Origin: Gautieria morchelliformis | Taxonomy: Eukaryota; Basidiomycota; Agaricomycetes; Gomphales; Gomphaceae | Direction: 5' to 3' | DNA length: 64,000 bases | NCBI GenBank assembly: GCA_015179125.1 | Contig: WHVA01000067.1 | Span: forward strand, 186,001 to 250,000 | Part shown: positions 22,501 to 34,020 of the stretch, one piece after another | Layout: every line of letters starts with the position of its first letter | Position numbering within the stretch: position 1 is the stretch's first letter | Translations under genes and position numbers: made by a program | Notes under the pieces: model-generated | Databases searched by the model: none | What the model was told of the DNA's origin: nothing | Seen by the model: the letters and a program-made list of their open reading frames with translations, nothing else

Positions 22501-24657
22501 GCAGGGTTCGGGTCAATATCCTTTAGGGACCTGGAAATGACATGCTTCTGCCCAAGAAGGGCGTCCAGGATGTCTTCTTCGGCGCGGGAAGTGATAAGAA
22601 GATGGAAATTAGGCGGAAGTTGTGCTGCTTCATTGCGCAGGACAGACAAGAGAGCCTGGCGAGATTCCTGGTCTCCGCTCTCATCCAGTGCATCAATAAC
22701 GATCACGCTCGGTCCAATGGGGGTTAGGTCCTTGGAGGGGTCCAAAATGAAATTTTGGAACTGCTCACGAGGTACGCGTGTAGTCCGAAGTGCTTTCTGT
22801 TCCCGACCACTTTCAGCAACGATGCTCTTCGTGCTGGATCCCGCTCAGCCAGATCATAAGCAATCGTGCTAAAGACATTGCCGGGGGAGCGGTGTGTCTG
22901 ATCACCGCGTTCAAAAAAGTACGACGACCCGAGACGTTTCATCCGGTCAAATCGTTTAGCGACCTCGTGGGCGATGGCAGACTTGCCGGCACCCGCAACA
23001 TCGTTCAAGAAAAATATGCGTGGGGTATCCTCGCTCTCCTGGTTGGCCCACTCCCAGATCTCCGCAAGAACTGTCTCCCGAGTATCCTGAAGACATCCTT
23101 TTTCAGGATTGAACTTAGCACCGTCTGCGTAGGGCATGTCATCCAGAAGAATTTTCCCAGCTGGTTACAATGCGTATTAGCCTGGTAAATGCCTCAAACC
23201 AGAAACTCACAGATGACATTGACGACATCCAGAACACGTAGTACAGTGATTTCAATGTGCATCACGGCATGTTGTTGTAACTCCGACTTGAGTTTGTCGA
23301 AAGAGTCCTCGTACTGTTTGACCATGCTGTCAACATCCGACACTACATTTTTCGCGGTTCCTTTCCCTGAACAAAGATCGTCAGCTATGGCCACCTGGCA
23401 GTGGGTTCAACATACAGGTTCCCTTGTTTTTTGTGTAGGCGCGGATAAAGTAGCTGCACTCTAACGTCTGCTGCTCCAAGGCTAAGATAATTGGCTTCTG
23501 CGATTCAATTTTCCTCAACGGCTCTGCCAGATGGACGAATGCATAGGTGTCTCCAATAATTTTCGCCAGACCATGGATCCTATCGTCCCGGTCCATCTGA
23601 GCAATGATTGTCTAATAGAGTCAACCCCAAATGTCAGCTATGTCTATCCGGTTAATGTATGTCATAGATGTACCGTGTGAGCAAGAGACAGGATGGACCA
23701 TGCCATTTTCGCATAAGGATGGACCTAGAATTAAAGCATACCGTGTCAGTGAGATGGCCTGGGAGACCCCCGGTGTTTGAACTATACCTCGGAGGCCTTA
23801 TCCACTATCTCGGTAAACAGCCTGATATTGTTCAGGAGGGGATCCCAAGCCGTCACTATTGGATCGATAGTATTGGTGGTCGAAGTGACCCGGTTGACTA
23901 GATTCCGTACACAAGGGATTAGAGACCGCGGCGGGTTCATATTTTCGACCACTCTCGTTCCGCTGACGGCTTCGTTCAACTGGGCCTCCCGCGCCTCGTC
24001 GGACGTCGCGAAAGACGTGAGGGTAAACTCTAGGACAGTCAGTACCTCACGCATGTTCCCTGCGTCGTCGTATTTACGCAGTGCGCGAGCAACGGCTGCT
24101 GTGTTCGATGATTACACGTGCATGCCGTGGATGAGCAAAAAGGACTGACCTGCAGCTGCTCCTTCTGCAAGCAGCGACTCAATGCTTTCCCTCGCACCAC
24201 CTATGTAGTAATCACGTGTAAAGATACGGTGCCCGTAGACATCGATTCCTAATACGGAACCCCCATTCAAGTCGTTGCTGGGCATGGATTTAAGATCTAC
24301 GTGAAGATAACACTGGAATTAAACGCACAAATAGAACGACTCATCCCACAACGCAGTACTTCCACTCGCAGGTAACGCAGTCTTCTTCACATCCTTATCG
24401 ACAAAGAGTTTTACGTAGTAGTTACTAGGACATATGCAGAGCAGTTCGACAGTGGGAAGGTGGTCGCATTTCAGGCCTGATGTCGATGGCCAAGAGTCAG
24501 TTTGCAACAGCAGCGCAAACTAAAGAGTCTTACCAGCAACTTTGATTGCTGCGGGAATACTTCGGGGTGGAGAGTGAACAGTTGGCTCAATAGAGAAGCG
24601 ATCGTGGACTTACGGTGCTGTCACAATTCCCTCAACGTTGTCCTCAACATTGTTCAT
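19544..24657 (-). pseudogene. C2-NACHT-WD40 NLR-type protein, copy 1
   Basis: STAND-class NTPase of the fungal NLR-like type; homologues act in non-self recognition. Likely start ATG 24657-24655 followed by a GTAAGT donor at 24613, as in copy 2. A C2-like domain is split over exons (KLFVDKDV near 24410; VLGIDVYGHRIF near 24255). A helical linker of several short exons follows (24124-23194, including a mini-exon near 23725-23675 encoding HPYAKMAWSILSLAH). NACHT begins near 23140 with P-loop DVAGAGKSA (about 22985) and Walker B VIVIDALDESG (about 22700). Fourteen WD40 repeats end at 19544. Copy 2 at 49298-53199 is paralogous. Odd: a 1 bp loss near 22800 breaks NACHT, a C run of six instead of seven near 20230-20235 shifts frame within the WD array, and the C2 exon lacks the TTAG acceptor present in copy 2. 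Either a recent pseudogene or assembly errors. Confidence 0.85.
19590..21370 (-). repeat. 129 bp tandem repeats encoding 14 WD40 units
   Basis: Fourteen units of 43 codons ([17 protein letters not shown]...). Units are nearly identical at DNA level except at a few codons: the residue after SGS (R, A, E, Y), K/N two residues later, and the residue after HTD (Y, W, R, S). Units 4-7 and 10-13 carry the same four-unit order (SADN, SEDK with WHAD, SRDK, SYDK), a higher-order duplication 774 bp apart. Confidence 0.92.
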
Positions 24658-27034
24658 CGTTCGCAGTGTTCGAGATGGGCGGTAGATGGAAAAAGACGGG
24701 GAGAGGCGCCGCATGGCACTTCGTACTGAGTCCGAGGACATGGCACTTGTGTTCCTGGCGTCAATGTGAAGCGCCCGTCGATATGATCTTCATAAGTACA
24801 GCTGGTCCGTGTCTCAGAGGCAACGCGGCTACATATCACGTCGTGCCTTGCAGTGAGTGAGCTCCGTGCACGCTTGGGCAAGTTTCGTGGACCCGTTGTC
24901 GCGCCCAGGACACGTGTATCACCGCAAGTAAGCATTTCACCCACGCTCTCTATCCAGGTCACACATGCCGCTTTGTTGACTGTTTAACATCCACTGCACA
25001 GGTACCATCCACAAGCAGCCCACTAACAGACCTCCAAACTCAGCACTTGTCCCTCCGGTCCATCGCCCCTCCCAACTTTTCCAGCCAGCCTAGACCCTCC
25101 CATGCCCGCAGGACATTCTCTTTTTATAGAGATAGATTACAGCTCGATTTAAGATTCATTCTAGAATCGTTTTGAGATACGAGGAATCTAAACGGCCAGA
25201 TATGACTGCACCGTCTCCAGCCGTAGAAAATACAAACTGAATTTTTTGAAGGACCATCAACGTGTCAACTTCGAAACTCACGGCCTCTGCAAAAACTCAA
25301 GGACTTTTCATACACTCCTGAACGTTTTCAAAACTCGTGAGTTTTTACTTCGGGAAACGCACAGTTTTATTAAAACTAACACACTCAAAAAGCGTCCGCT
25401 CCCATCTCCTCTCGCCCTGCCTTGCTCTTGGCTTCCAAGGACTTGTGGATTTTACTTCAGCATTTGAACACACGTCAAAACACAAGCTAAACATATGTTT
25501 TCATCAAACCAAAATACTCAAAAGCCATCTGTGCATCCGCTCTCTTCTCCTCTCATCCTTACTCTCACTTTGCTTGAACCTCTTACTAGTGCCTGAACTC
25601 CATCTGTGCACCTGCCAACTCTACTGTCGTGGTCAGAAAATGGTTTCACGTGCTAAATACTAACTCAAACGTTGTGTCAACCTGTGACAGCGCACGTTCA
25701 ATCTTTCCCTCTCCCCCACCCCAACCTTATACTCACACCTAGTCACGAGTATTACGAGTCACTACGTCGACCACACAAATCCTGATCCCATGGCGCTTTC
25801 GGATGTACGGCACTGCTCAGTCCTTGACGGTCCTTTGGAGGATCGTGCGGTGTTTTTTGTCGATGCTAACCAAGCCGCGCATTCCCACATAGTAGAAGTG
25901 TCTAAATTACACCCACAACCATGTGCTACTGATTCCTCTACTGCACAGCTTATATGCTGAAAGAAGAATGACTATATGCGCCAACACACACTGAGTATCT
26001 CGGTGAGTGCCTTTGGGAGTGGTCACATTGAAACTAACAGCCTCACCAGGATGACCAAATTCCAAATTCCACGCAGCTAATTGCGCCGTCTGGTTGGCAC
26101 TGCGACTCGCGAGTTTCCAGGGTCTCCTTCAACGACCACAACATTGTTCTGTTGTGATAAATGCCTTGTAGCTGGACTCTCTTTAAGTCCAGCATTCACA
26201 CTCTTTAACAGAACATATTAAAAACATGATTACAGGATTTTGAAAGGAGTTATCTAATAGTTTAACCAGTATGCTTACTGGTTAAGGGGCCAACAAGGAT
26301 ATTGGTGATGTCATGACATCATAAACATCAGTCGGCAGCTTCCAATCAGCTGATAGACCTAACTGAGTAGAGGCACTTGTGTATTGATCAAGGGCTGGAT
26401 CAGGGGGACAGCTTGAGCGGGGGCAAAAAGAGAAAATGTTTTCTATAGCACCACAACTGTTATATGGAGACACCAGAACTTGCAGGATGCAAGCAGAGTA
26501 ATGTGTCAAGATTATTTGATTGTCCTTTGGAAGGGACACGGAGATCAAGTACATATGCAGGCACATATACATTGGATCTCAAGGAGAAAGCCGGTTATGC
26601 TGACTGTCTGCAGGATAAAGACAGTCAATCATGGAGCTATTACATGTTGAGAGGAGCATTATGTATGTTCCCTATAATCCCCATCATTCAAATCCCCCTG
26701 TAGAATAATCCCCATCTTTTTTCTTCTTATATGTCATGCCACCATAACACCTTCTACCCTGTCCAAATACGCTCATGGGCTCTTTCACCCAGAACTAAAG
26801 CACGACATCCAATTCTTTGATTGCCTATAAATACAGTAGTATCTCTTGTATGCTACTCTAGCCAGAAATTATCTGTCCTCACTTGAACATCCGTAATTAG
26901 TGTGTTTGATCACTGTACGGCCCATTCTCCATCAATTTACTTTGAATCTTGGTTGAGGGTTTATTATAACTGTCTACTCTCTACTACTCCAGAAGCAAGA
27001 ACTTCAGAGCTCTTGTTCTCTCCTTTGACGACAT
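24658..27034. other. Intergenic region upstream of NLR copy 1
   Basis: No convincing gene. 24658-24740 keeps similarity to the region just upstream of copy 2 (49200-49297), so it is probably the shared promoter and leader. 25230-25400 is rich in AAAACTC and GTTTT words. A TATA-like TATAAATAC lies at about 26826, followed by pyrimidine-rich sequence up to the LTR at 27035; it may be an old LTR promoter, but no second boundary was found. Confidence 0.4.
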
Positions 27035-28311
27035 TGTCAAGATTGGTTTTTAGGCGTTAATATCGTGTATTAGTGAACACAGCGAATGCCCTAATAACTT
27101 GTGCGAATAAGTATGCCGTTTGGCGAATAAGTGAACCGATGAATGTTCACGAAACAAGAGGGTTGCCCGAACGGGGCTCGCCCTATCTACAGTCGTAGCG
27201 AAATAGCTCGCAGCACTTGATGATGTAACATGCAAGATATCGTGGAAGGGCTGTCTAAGTTTCGGCAGTCCCTTCGCTGGCGAAGGTGCTCCTTCAGAGC
27301 CCTTCGCCAACAGCACAGAAAGTTGTTCAAAGGCTAAGGTAACGAAGATGAAGTATGAGAACTCACCAGTGATGCCTAAGTCCTTGGCTGGTCGAAGATA
27401 GAAATCTTCAAGGAGAGGCTCAAGACGATAATCACAGTGAGGTCAAGTTTGCACAAGATGGACGACGTATGATAATTGAACTGGGGAATATACATGCGAA
27501 TGTAAACTACTTATATCGAATGCTCGTACGGTATCAGCGAATAGGAAAGAGGCCGTCACAAGTCAGGGTTGGATAGGGGTGCGCAGTCATGATACTAAGG
27601 AGATGGAATAAACATACAATAGAGTGAGGGAGGGGTGCGAACATGAAACAACGGAGAGTAAAGGTGGCGAAGGTACTTATGTACGAAACCATGTCTTGGG
27701 ACCCGCATACATGTCACCCTGCACGGACTCTTCGTCCACTGGGTCGATCCCACACGACCTACGGAAGGAACGCTCCGTGAACATACTTTGGCCATACGAA
27801 AACCCAAAGGGGTTGGATTTAAGAAGATGATGGGGTTAGTGATGAATCATTACGCTGGGTAACTGGTATCGATCGTATTTGATGGCGTGCCTCGTTGGCG
27901 AAATGTGCGAGCAGCGAATAGCGGTTCAGCGAAATGTGGCGAAGGGTGAACGCAGAGAACATAGAGGAGGCGTGGCCGAAGGGAGGGGCGAAGCCGAGCG
28001 AACACGGAGGAGGAGTAGCGAACAAGGGAATGGTGGTAACAAGGTGCAGGAAATACATAGGTCCTGACAATCCGATTGTCAGAACACCATCAAGAGAGGG
28101 TCGAGCAGAGGAGGTGGTAGACCCAGTGATGACTTGTCAAGTCAGTCCAAAGCCGTCGGTCATGCGTTCAACGGCGTGGCGATGGTAACGGGCTCGAATC
28201 AGCGAACATCGGTTGCCAAACATGACAATGGCGATCAGAACGAACACGGAAATGGGGTGAGAAATGTCATGACAGAGCACCTGAGTTATGAAGAATAAAC
28301 GTGTCATGACA
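27035..28311 (+). mobile_element. Solo LTR (family LTR-B) with 5 bp target duplication
   Basis: 1277 bp, starting TGTCAAGATTGG and ending GTCATGACA, flanked by GACAT at 27030-27034 and 28312-28316. No internal element region is present, so it is a solo LTR left by LTR-LTR recombination. Related pieces are at 5130, 46261, 56013, 62083, 62604 and 63306. No gene inside. GCGAA-type words recur throughout. Confidence 0.88.
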
Positions 28312-28316
28312 GACAT

Positions 28317-28942
28317 CCTCTCATTGATCCTCTGATTTGTCAGCAGGGAAGCAACTACCCTGCTTAGTCAGATTGTGCACACATTGGACAAGCGGTGTAT
28401 ATTGAGACACACTCATTCCTGAGTGCTTTATCATCTACACTATCCATTCAACCTGATATAAATCACAAGATGTTCAACTGCTGCTCAACCATGTAGCGGA
28501 CTCCATCATTGCAGACGCAGGTGCTGGCAGTGCATGCCCGAGCTGAGGCAGCGTTGCCTGCCAGTGGCCACGTAACATATCACATCGTAAGTAAAAGCCC
28601 GTTGATAAGTAAGTCGCATCGGATTCACGATGACGGCCCACATTGTAAACAGTAGTATAGTTGTAAGCTTGTCACCCCAGAGCACTCGCTTCCAAACAGA
28701 GGCACAACCAATACCAAAGACAGACACGAACATACAGAGTCTGATGGGTACCAGAGCAACTTGTCCGAAACGCCCGACGGTCACTTCGAGTCCACCTGTA
28801 TCTCCATTCCCCGGAATAGTTGCCGCCGAATATAGACCTACCACTAGGTTCAGACCGCAGTGGCACGTGGGGTCTAATTAGATTACTAATTGGTGCTATA
28901 CGAGTCCGCTCGCACGATAACCAGCCTCATTCAAAGTCATTC
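28317..28942. other. Intergenic, 5' side of the chromate transporter
   Basis: 28341-28371 repeats the CAGCAGGGAA...CCCTGCTTA word seen at 1-31. The rest has no recognised gene. It probably contains the promoter of the transporter at 28943, but no clear TATA or CAAT box could be chosen. Confidence 0.4.
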
Positions 28943-30761
28943 ATGAAACCCCAAACCCATCTCTCAGTCGATGACAATCTATCGCGGCATCAGGCACCCC
29001 AGCGCCGCTCGCTTGCCGTTCGCTGTACTGAAGTTGTACGTCTATTTGGTCCATTTGCCTTCATTGCGTTCGGTGGACCCACAGCAACATTGTGATGCTG
29101 AGGAAGGTACGCCGGCACTGGGATACACGCAGAACTTGTTTCAATTTACTACGTCAGCCCCGTAGATCTTTGCGGTACGCGAAAATGGGTAGACGATAAG
29201 ACTTTCACCGATCGCTTCGCGTTGGGAAATGCGCTTCTAGGCCCGAGTTTCTCGCAGGTGTGACGTATCCAGTTCATGTCACTTCATTCCATGTCCCCGC
29301 AAATATATTTGGTGGAGTACTTGAGACTGACTGTGATTCCTAAAGCTTGCCTTTTCTATTGCTCTCTTACGAGGTGGTCCTATACCAGCACTGCGCTCAT
29401 TCGTGTTGCTCACCTACGCTGTTACTCACCATATTCTCACATGAACATACATCTGATAATTTTTTTTCTAGCGCCCCAGGAGCCTTAGCAATGCTCGGTC
29501 TAGGGTTTGGAGTGCGCCATATCCCTGCTTCGCTGCCTGATGTAGTCTTTGCCCTTTTCTCCGGGCTCAACGCAGCCGCAGTTGGTCTCATCTCACTGGC
29601 GGCCTACGATCTCTCTGCAAAGGTCATAACAGATCCTCTGACACGCATCGAAGTCCTTTTGGCTGCAGCATTTGGGAGCTGCTTTCAATCAGAGTGGTTA
29701 TACCCTGTACTAATCGTCGGTGGTGGGCTTGCTACCCTCGCTTACGACGTGTTTGTTGAGCGGCGGGAGAAGCGAAGGGTACGGTTGCAACAACTTGAAG
29801 AGACTGGGAACACCCAAATGGGTTTCGACGGTACCTTTGGGGAGAAAACATTGAACTACATGATGTACCGCCGCCTGAACCCGCAACTGACCTTCCAATC
29901 TTTTGCAAATTTCCGGACAGAAAATAATTCGAATGAGGCACCGTCGTCGGATCCGGAGCCAAACCAATCCGCACTGTCTCACAGACGTTCGGCAGCTATA
30001 GGGGCAACTCCAACGCAGCAGAATCATGAGCCTGGGTACCCAGAGTTCCCTTATTACTCTCTCAGCATGGTCACCGGTTTGTGCATGTCTGTTGCTCTGT
30101 AATATTTAATTGCAGTATCGTCTGCTAACCACTGTTCCTTCCTAGGACTGCGCTTTTCGTCACTTTTCTTATCATTGTCCTTGTCCTTCGAGCCACCCTT
30201 GCGCGGCAGCGGGCCTTTGACTTCTTTGTCAACTTGTTGATAGCCGGAACAATAGTATTTGTGAGTTATAACCCCGAAACCCTGGAGATGCAAATTCAGA
30301 AATGATCATACGCATGGGGTGGCGGTCCGGTTGTAGTCCCGCTGTTGCGCACGTATACAGTGGATCCGGGTTGGTACGCTCTACATAGCAGAATTACACC
30401 ATCCGGCTGTTTATCATCCCCTGCCTTTATGGTCAATGCCCGCGATTTCCTTCTCGGTTTTGCTGTGATCCAGGCTATCCCTGGCCCACTCTTCAATTTC
30501 TCCGTTTTCCTCGGTGTTCTCACCCTTCCCTCTCAGCCTGTGGTCGGCGGAATTTTAGGATGTGTCGCGATTTTTCTCCCAGGGATTGTCCTGGAGATGG
30601 GGCTCCTTCCCTTATACACTAAGTGGCGGTCGATCAAGACGACAAGAAGCGTATTGAGAGGCTTACAGCTATTTCGGGTACACAAGGCGGAGTCTGAAAT
30701 CCATGCCGCCCGGTGCCGCCGAAACATATTGAGCTGTATCTCTCCAACCACTGACGATTAA
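28943..30761 (+). pseudogene. Chromate ion transporter (CHR family), decayed
   Basis: CHR proteins are plasma-membrane permeases with two homologous halves that export chromate, or take up or exchange sulfate-like anions. First half: the family signature FIAFGGPTA (about 29066-29092), then exon pieces encoding KWVDDKTFTDRFALGNA (about 29188-29259), AFSIALLRGGPIPAL (about 29349) and PGALAMLGLGFGV (from 29472). Hydrophobic segments and an Asn/Ser-rich loop follow to 30102. Second half, from about 30146: TALFVTFLIIVLVL, then GGPVVVPLLRTY and NARDFLLGFAVIQAIPGP. Start ATG 28943 is tentative. Odd: after GGPTA the frame is off by one base relative to the family (AHI expected), another shift precedes KWVDD, one second-half intron lacks an obvious acceptor, and the C-terminus departs from the family after VLRG. 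Probably a pseudogene. Confidence 0.8.
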
Positions 30762-31103
30762 GAGGTGTAACTTGGTGAACATTATATAATGTGTAGTAGC
30801 TACAATCATATATAAAGAACATGGCTTATTATGAGTTATTTAATATTTGAATAATTTCGCTTATATGCATCATTATGCCCTCAAATTCTCTCAATAAGGG
30901 CTATAACTTACTCAGATTATATTAATGTACATGTATAAATGTTTGACACAGAAAACAAGCTGGTAATCAGCTGGTTATGGAAAGGGGGAGAGGTGCATGT
31001 CTGTTTGCCTGCTCTCAGCCTTTTCGGCCTTCTACATGGCCAAAACATCAGCTTTAAGAACTTATAAATATAATATAACATATACATGTACTATAATTAC
31101 ATG
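30762..31103. other. AT-rich intergenic
   Basis: Downstream of the transporter stop. No gene or clear repeat seen. It ends at the GATGT target duplication of the TRIM-like element. Confidence 0.5.
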
Positions 31104-31108
31104 GATGT

Positions 31109-31749
31109 TGTAGAAGTTTACGGGGTGGTCGCAGTAGGAAAGAACGGCTTAAGTCTTATTAGGCGCCGAGCGCGCCCCACAAAATACAGCGAAGATTACA
31201 AACTCCAACACACCTCCTTAATCGAAGCACTCTTCAACTCCAGCTTCCCTGAAAACCAACTCCTGGAATAGCTCCAACAGCTTTCCAATACCGAGTGACC
31301 TCCCCGGGTAGAATGAGAATATTGAGGCCTCAACAAATAAGGGCTTACACGAACCGCCTCAGAATACGAAGGCTTGGGTGTGCCAACCGCCAATCTCAAC
31401 AACAACTCGAGTTCCCATGGTTAATGATGAATCCCAGTAATGACTGGGGACCGGCAACAAATGATGTGTGTGTGTGCGCGACGTGGTTGGGGGTGTTTTT
31501 CGCGCGATGTGGTAAATGCCTGGAACGTCACAGGGCTTTGCGATGAACTTTACAACGGGAGAGCCCTCTCGACCCCAACACCGGGGGAGCACGCATTTCA
31601 ACCCCGAGGGAGCCGACAACTGGAGCGAACGGGCGGGGCCCATAACCTGTAGAAGTTTACGGGGTGGTCGCAGTAGGAAAGAACGGCTTAAGTCTTATTA
31701 GGCGCCGAGCGGGCCCCACAAAATACAGCGAAGATTACAAACTCCAACA
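31109..31749. mobile_element. TRIM-like miniature LTR element, 641 bp
   Basis: Two 102 bp direct repeats (31109-31210 and 31648-31749) start TGTAGAAG and end CCAACA, differing at one base seen (GAGCGC versus GAGCGG). They are flanked by GATGT at 31104-31108 and 31750-31754, a 5 bp target duplication. The 437 bp between them has no coding capacity, and G-rich sequence precedes the second repeat as a purine tract would. This is the form of a terminal-repeat retrotransposon in miniature. It is non-autonomous by nature, and the near-identical repeats suggest a young insertion. Strand is set by the purine-rich side only, so it is left open. Confidence 0.85.
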
Positions 31750-31754
31750 GATGT

Positions 31755-31898
31755 GACAGTATATTGCTTCAGCTGCAGCCAGCATGATGTTGTGACATCA
31801 TGTTGCGACCGCCGTCACGTGACCGCGACATCGCGCGCTGGTACCGACCTCCACCGCTGCGTTCAACCTCTGCTAAGCTTCGTTCAAATTGCTCCACT
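31755..31898 (+). promoter_or_regulatory. Short upstream region with ATGATGTTGTGACATCAT palindrome
   Basis: Between the TRIM-like element and the next ATG. At 31783-31800 lies a 7 bp inverted repeat with TGACATCA-like cores, resembling bZIP/CRE-type sites. Regulatory meaning is a guess. The TRIM insertion sits only about 150 bp upstream of the start codon. Confidence 0.3.
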
Positions 31899-33933
31899 AT
31901 GGCTGGTAACAAGAAAAAGGGTGCTAAAGCTGTAGTTCCTGTGGAGCTACCCCCTGCAAACGACCCCAAAACATGTCAGCGCGACACCCTTGACCCCAGC
32001 CTTATTATCGAAGGCAGACGCAGCCGTACCCCCTCCTCTCGACTGCGTGAAAGTGGCATACCCACTATCAAGATCCCTCCTGCATCAAGGAGGAAGGACA
32101 CTGCTAACGCGTCCACCAACAAACACGGTGCTGGATCTACACCGTCCATTGCCAAATCCAGTGCCTCCACTGAGGATGGGGCTACTTCTAAAGGCTTTTC
32201 CACTACCCTCTCCACCACATCCACCACATCCACCACATCCACCACATCCAAAACAATCCTCACAGCCAAAGTGCCTGCGTCCCTGAAAACGCGCCTGGCC
32301 GATGATGTCGCAGCCAAGCAGCACCTCAGTGTGGTCCCCGAGGACAGCGAGGACGAGCCCGATGTCCCCAGTGATAACGACGGTCTGGGAGCCGCTGAGG
32401 ATGACGATATAGAGTATGTGGATGAGGACAAGGACGACGAGGATGATGAAGCGTCTAGCACGAAGGGTACCACGGAATCCTCGTCATCTCTTCCACCTCA
32501 GCCTCCAAAGAAGAAGGGTAAGGCAGTAAGCAAAGGAAAAGAAACCGCAAAGGGTGCTTTGCCTGACTGTGAGTGTTTTCTTTCTTTTTTTTTCTTTTTT
32601 TTTTTTCTTTTCTTATTTTATGCTTACCGACCTAATTTTTTATAGTAATTAAATTTGTCATACCATTCCGTAACCAAGTAGGGGTAATCACTAATCGAAT
32701 GCACTACGTTGAGTTGACGAGCACCCTCGCCACCGCAAAGTCAACGCTTCATTATCTGCTTGGCCTGTATGCGATCCCTGAGGAGAAAAGGACCGGGCTC
32801 GTAACGCACTTCTACAAGGACCCGGACAAACGCTGCTTTGCGCTGGAGACGGAGGATGATTGGTCAGCCTTGAAGGCCGAGTGGGTAAACCAGGTGGCGA
32901 AAAGGGGTGTGGAAGCTTGTATTGACATTGTCCTTCCCCCAAGGTAAGTTTTTTTTTTGTTTCTTTCTCATCATTGATTTAAACTAATGCACTCTAATAC
33001 AGTTCTTTCAATTTCTAGAGGAGGCGGTCAAAGCACAGACCGGTGCCACTGCAGGTAAACCGAAGGCTAAAAAGAAAGAGCTGGTCAACCCGTTCCTTTC
33101 GCAGAAAGAACCGGTTGAATCTGAAATCCTGGACAAATGAGCCCTCAATGCGAACTCACCCGAATACAAAGCTCAGCTGCAAAAGCTGCTCAAGATCTGG
33201 CCTTGCGATCAACACGTCGACTCGATCTTCATGGTGCGTGCCTGCAATGGGCACCACAAAGTCATTAATTATGAAGGGGAGCTAATTTGGGTAATACAAC
33301 TGGTATCTTTCTGTGTTTTCTTTCCTTTACCATTCATTTACTCAGCAATTCATCGATAGATGAAGAATACGCCGGGTGTTGACGTCAACATGCCGCCCAA
33401 TGTGGACTACTTCAAATTTTTTCACTACAGGCCTGGTGGTGCAAACCCGGCGGCATCCAACTATGCACGTCGTGGTAGAACAAGGTATGTTAGCCATGAG
33501 CCGATGCCACAGCCTACCCCTGCCCCCCCACCTGCCATCAACATCAATTTTCCCCCGGAGGTGTTTCAGGCATTCCGTGCCAACTCGCAACCACCGAAGC
33601 GATCTCGTTCACCAGAGGCCGTGATGAGTACCCCTGACAAGGTGGATACTCATGCGCAGATTGTACCAACCATCAGGGACTGGCTCATGGAGCTGGAGAG
33701 CCGGCGAGAACTGAATTATTATACCAGGTGGGATTTTCTGCGCAGCAGATTTGAAGCTGAGGAGTCACCATTACATGCATTGCAAGGATACCGCTGGAGT
33801 CTCTGAAGATATGTTATGAGCTCAAAGTTGTAGATGCACTGTTTCTGGTAGAGCAGCTTGAGGAAGCTGGCAAGAGGTATGGTTTTGGAGTGGGAGGTGG
33901 GCAGAAGGGGGCCAAGAAGGCTAAACATTACTA
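31899..33933 (+). pseudogene. Unrecognised gene: acidic linker plus basic C-terminus
   Basis: Family unknown. Start ATG at 31899 (MAGNKKKGAK). Exon 1 runs to 32568 with a basic start, a Ser/Thr-rich segment with TTSTTSTTS repeats and a strongly acidic Asp/Glu stretch followed by a Lys-rich patch. After a 77 nt intron (32569-32645), exon 2 (32646-32943) continues in frame with a compact segment (IKFVIPFRNQVGVI...TEDDWSALKAEW). Later coding segments lie at about 33020-33290 and 33360-33780 (PNVDYFKFFHYRPGG, Pro-rich, RSRSPE), with a tail to 33933 (KKAKHY stop). Odd: TGA at 33138-33140 inside otherwise conserved-looking coding, and frame disagreements at the exon 2/3 border and near 33790. It resembles a nuclear or nucleic-acid-associated protein by composition only. 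Probably decayed. Confidence 0.45.
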
Positions 33934-34020
33934 GAATAGCATAGATAATTAGGTGGGGTACTCATGTCAATCTATATCTTGTGCCAATGGCAAATTCAAG
34001 GCAGTCATCATTACATCTCT

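Noticed and set aside
31109-31749. Simple local tandem duplication of 102 bp
   Set aside because: Repeats are 437 bp apart, have TG/CA ends and a 5 bp GATGT flank duplication, which a plain duplication would not give.
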